Source: Methanosarcina sp. (lineage in GTDB: Archaea; Halobacteriota; Methanosarcinia; Methanosarcinales; Methanosarcinaceae). Taken from it: a stretch of 16,595 nt of DNA. Both the position numbers and the translations under genes were made by a program. Positions 14,217 to 16,595 of this stretch are shown piece by piece (positions within the stretch are counted from its first letter, which is position 1; each line of letters begins with the position of its first letter). The notes beneath the pieces were generated by a model. It ran no database searches and had not been told where the DNA came from. It was given only the letters and a program-made list of their open reading frames with translations. The DNA is taken from positions 1-16,595 of the forward strand of contig DUGS01000022.1 in assembly GCA_013331265.1 (NCBI GenBank), read 5' to 3'.

Positions 14217-14918
14217 ATGACTTCCGCAAAACCAGATCAGAATTCCATCCCCCATCTCCCCGAGGACTACGATGCCCGGATATCCCTTATTCTCCCCTAC
14301 TACTCGTCTTTTCATCAGGAAATTATCAACTTAGTCAAATCCCTGCCCTCAAGCCCGAAGGTATGGATGGATACAGGATGCGGGACAGGCTCTCTGGTTA
14401 ATAAAGCAATTGAAGAATTTCCCTATACGAAATTCCTTTTACTTGACCCTTCGGAAGGAATGCTGGCGCAGGCGAAGGAAAAACTATCGGCCTACCCTTC
14501 CGCAAAGGTACAGTTCCTGAAAGCTTCCCCTACTCAGGAGTTTTCTCAGGAATTAGAAGAAAAGCCGGACGTTGTCACTGCCATACAATGCCATCATTAC
14601 CTCAGCCGAGAAGGGCGTGCCAGAGCTGCCAGCAAGTGTTATAACTTGCTAAAAGAAGGTGGAATTTACATTACCTTCGAGAACATAAGGCCGCTAACAG
14701 AAGAAGGCGTGACCATAGGAAAACGATACTGGGGAGACTTTCAATCAATACATGGGAGGAACGACGAAGAGATACAGAAGTATCTTGAGCGTTTTGATAC
14801 TGAGTATTTTCCCATAACTGTTGAAGAACACCTGAAATTATTGAGAGAAACAGGTTTCAGGGTTGTGGAGTTATTCTGGTACTCTTATATGCAGGCTGGA
14901 TTTTACTGCATTAAATAA
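14217..14918 (+). CDS. Class I SAM-dependent methyltransferase
   Basis: This 233-residue protein has a Rossmann-fold methyltransferase core: motif I VWMDTGCGTGSLV (49-61), the acidic residue after strand 2 in LLLDPSEGMLAQAKEKL (74-90), a motif IV-like VVTAIQCHHYL (119-129), and LLKEGGIYITFENIRP (144-159). The C-terminal FWYSYMQAGFYCIK is the kind of end seen in small soluble methyltransferases distantly like tRNA-modifying CmoA. The substrate cannot be told from the sequence. The ribosome-binding site is weak (AAGAG at 14206-14210, 6 nt before the ATG). The gene is a single unit, convergent with the helicase gene with 44 bp between stop codons. Confidence 0.88.
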   Translation: MTSAKPDQNSIPHLPEDYDARISLILPYYSSFHQEIINLVKSLPSSPKVWMDTGCGTGSLVNKAIEEFPYTKFLLLDPSEGMLAQAKEKLSAYPSAKVQFLKASPTQEFSQELEEKPDVVTAIQCHHYLSREGRARAASKCYNLLKEGGIYITFENIRPLTEEGVTIGKRYWGDFQSIHGRNDEEIQKYLERFDTEYFPITVEEHLKLLRETGFRVVELFWYSYMQAGFYCIK

Positions 14919-14942
14919 TTCTGAAGCTTTGCAGCCTCAGAA
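14919..14942. terminator. Hairpin between convergent genes
   Basis: TTCTGA (14919-14924) and TCAGAA (14937-14942) form a short stem directly after the methyltransferase stop. It may serve as terminator on either strand; no strong U-tract follows on the plus strand. Confidence 0.3.
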
Positions 14943-14962
14943 CTCTGAAAAAAGAAATAGAT

Positions 14963-16595
14963 TTAGTACGAAGAAGAATCTCTTCTTTTCGTTGTATTTC
15001 TACTTCTTGTGTAATTTGTGCCGTTATTGCTGCGAGAATTACCTCGATAATCGCCTCGGGACTCTCCTGAACTCCTGGAGTTTCTTCCCCTGGATTTCTG
15101 GGCAATTTCGATAAAAGGTTTTCTTCCTCTTCTTTTGTTTTTGAAGATTTCGAGCAGAGCTTCAGCCTGAGCAAATGGAAGAGTTACAAAGGAAAAGTGT
15201 GGGAAAATCTCTGCATCCTTTACTTTTAGTTCGCTGTCTCCGAGTTCTTCCTGAATGAAATATGACAGCTTGTCCGGGGTCATGCCGTCGGCTTTACCCA
15301 TGGCTATGAAGAGCCTGGTCTTGCCTTTTCTGTCGACACAGGAACTGCCACTGGAGATTTCAGCATACATGCTTTCGTCGAACTTGTCTTTGAAAGCGTA
15401 CTTCAAAAGGGCAGCCAGAATCTTCTCTGCAGGGTATTCTTCAAGGAGCTTTTCGCTCATTTCAAGGCAGTCCCCGTATTCTTCCGTCTTTATGGTATCT
15501 TCAAGTTCGGCTTTTACTCTAGCCCTTTTGGCTTTAATTACATCTTTTATTTCGGGAATGTGGCCTTTCTTCATTTCGGACTTTGAAGTCTTTTTAATGT
15601 AAGTAAGCCTTCTGAATTCCGTGGATGTGACAAAGGTAATAGCAGTCCCCTGTTTGCCTGCCCTTCCAGTCCTTCCTATCCTGTGCACATAGGACTCAGG
15701 GTCCTGGGGCAGGGAATAGTTGATTACATGGGTCAGGTCCATGATATCGATGCCTCTTGCTGCAACATCGGTTGCTGCAAGGATGTTTATCTTCTGCTTC
15801 CTGAACTTGTTAAGGATCTTTTCCCTCTCCTGCTGAGAAAGGTCTCCATGCAGAGCATCGGCTGAATAACCTCTGTCGCTGAGTTTCTGAGCAAGCTGGC
15901 TAGTGTCGGTTTTTGTCCTGCAGAATATGAGCCCGTAGAATTCGTCTTCTAGATCGATAATCCTGCAAAGGGCTTCAAACTTATCGCTTTCCTTAACCTC
16001 AAAATAGATCTGTTCGGTCAGGTTTTCTGTTAGCTCCTCTTTCTCAATCTTGATATGCTCGTAGTTCTGCATGTACTTCTTGACGATTCCAAGGATTGCC
16101 TTTGGCATTGTGGCTGAAAAGAAAAGCATCCTTTTGTCAGGGCCAGTTGACTTTAAGATCTCTTTTATGTCATCAATAAAGCCCATGTTCAGCATTTCGT
16201 CGGCTTCATCAAGCACGAAATATGCGATATGTTCGAGGTTGAGGCTCTTTCTTTCGAGGTGGTCAATGACCCTCCCCGGAGTCCCGACGACAATGTCCAC
16301 GCCGCTCTTCAGCACGCGAAGCTGCTGGGTCATGGACTGTCCGCCGTATATGGGGACAATATACAGTTTTTTATCTCCTTTTATGGAGTTAAGCTCTTCA
16401 GAAACCTGAATTGCGAGTTCCCTTGTAGGGGTAAGGATTATTGCCTGGACGTGTCCTGATTTCTCAGGAATTTTCTCTATAATGGGGGCTCCGAAGGCTG
16501 TTGTTTTTCCTGTTCCTGTCTGAGCCTGCCCTATAATGTCTGATTCTCCTTTCAAAAAAAGCGGAATGACCTTTTCCTGAATTGGGGTTGGTTCT
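14963..16595 (-). CDS. deaD: DEAD-box RNA helicase, DeaD/CsdA type (5' end beyond window)
   Basis: This ATP-dependent RNA helicase unwinds structured RNA and in the cold aids ribosome assembly and mRNA decay. The frame is open to the right edge: the first visible residues EPTPIQEKVIP are the Q motif, so only about 25-30 N-terminal residues are missing. Counted from there: Walker A AQTGTGKT (24-31), PTREL (56-60), TPGR (105-108), DEAD (129-132), SAT (160-162), ARGID (279-283), HRIGRTGR (304-311). A DbpA-type RNA-binding domain follows (about 425-498, with HFSFVTLP and RGRKPFIEIA), then a tail rich in Arg, Gly, Ser and Asn that likely binds RNA non-specifically. The TTG at 16553-16555 is internal, not the start. 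Family relatives in cold-adapted Methanosarcinales are cold-induced; the promoter here is outside the window. Confidence 0.95.
   Translation of the reverse strand, partial: EPTPIQEKVIPLFLKGESDIIGQAQTGTGKTTAFGAPIIEKIPEKSGHVQAIILTPTRELAIQVSEELNSIKGDKKLYIVPIYGGQSMTQQLRVLKSGVDIVVGTPGRVIDHLERKSLNLEHIAYFVLDEADEMLNMGFIDDIKEILKSTGPDKRMLFFSATMPKAILGIVKKYMQNYEHIKIEKEELTENLTEQIYFEVKESDKFEALCRIIDLEDEFYGLIFCRTKTDTSQLAQKLSDRGYSADALHGDLSQQEREKILNKFRKQKINILAATDVAARGIDIMDLTHVINYSLPQDPESYVHRIGRTGRAGKQGTAITFVTSTEFRRLTYIKKTSKSEMKKGHIPEIKDVIKAKRARVKAELEDTIKTEEYGDCLEMSEKLLEEYPAEKILAALLKYAFKDKFDESMYAEISSGSSCVDRKGKTRLFIAMGKADGMTPDKLSYFIQEELGDSELKVKDAEIFPHFSFVTLPFAQAEALLEIFKNKRRGRKPFIEIAQKSRGRNSRSSGESRGDYRGNSRSNNGTNYTRSRNTTKRRDSSSY

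Noticed and set aside
1..16595. CRISPR array or defence island
   Set aside because: No regularly spaced identical repeats with unique spacers and no Cas, restriction or other defence protein is visible.

Overview
The window looks like chromosomal DNA of a methanogenic archaeon of the Methanosarcinaceae, most likely Methanosarcina. The evidence is a methanogenesis marker protein 2 gene, a stand-alone archaeal NifB, the preQ0 (archaeosine precursor) genes queC/queE/queD, a chorismate lyase-like gene of the archaeal type, a NosD-like S-layer/surface protein, AT-rich archaeal box A (TTTATATA-like) promoters, and long AT-rich intergenic gaps. The genus is an inference; no rRNA gene is present.

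Region 1 (1-4786) is accessory. From the left it holds the N-terminal part of a secreted surface protein cut by the window edge, an AT-rich gap with a MITE-like inverted-repeat remnant (1330-1603), a P4/D5-type superfamily 3 helicase gene, and a tyrosine recombinase gene directly downstream of an intact tRNA-Thr(GGT) gene. The recombinase and the replication helicase beside a tRNA 3' end are the signature of an integrated plasmid or virus. The second attachment site was not found inside the window, so the element's left border is unknown.

Region 2 (4972-8691) is conserved core: a two-gene minus-strand set (a DUF5611-like gene, then a chorismate lyase-like gene), a small plus-strand acidic protein convergent with methanogenesis marker protein 2, and a 2[4Fe-4S] ferredoxin with a clear promoter, ribosome-binding site and terminator hairpin.

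Region 3 (8792-12490) is a minus-strand run. queC, a DUF366 gene and queE are tightly packed, followed by queD and then nifB. QueD, QueE and QueC together convert dihydroneopterin-triphosphate-derived carboxytetrahydropterin to preQ0 for archaeosine in tRNA. NifB has a candidate promoter of its own and makes the carbide-containing precursor of nitrogenase cofactor. The ferredoxin converges on nifB.

Region 4 (12679-16595) has a YfcE/MJ0936-type metallophosphoesterase, a DGC-domain putative metal-binding protein, a class I methyltransferase, and convergent to it a DEAD-box RNA helicase of the DeaD/CsdA type whose first residues lie beyond the right edge.

I do not see a defence island, CRISPR array or clearly new multi-gene system. 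The best leads are the DUF366 gene inside the preQ0 cluster, the tRNA-Thr integrated element, the MITE-like remnant, the 17-18 bp repeats next to the marker 2 gene, and several genes whose ribosome-binding sites point to non-ATG starts.
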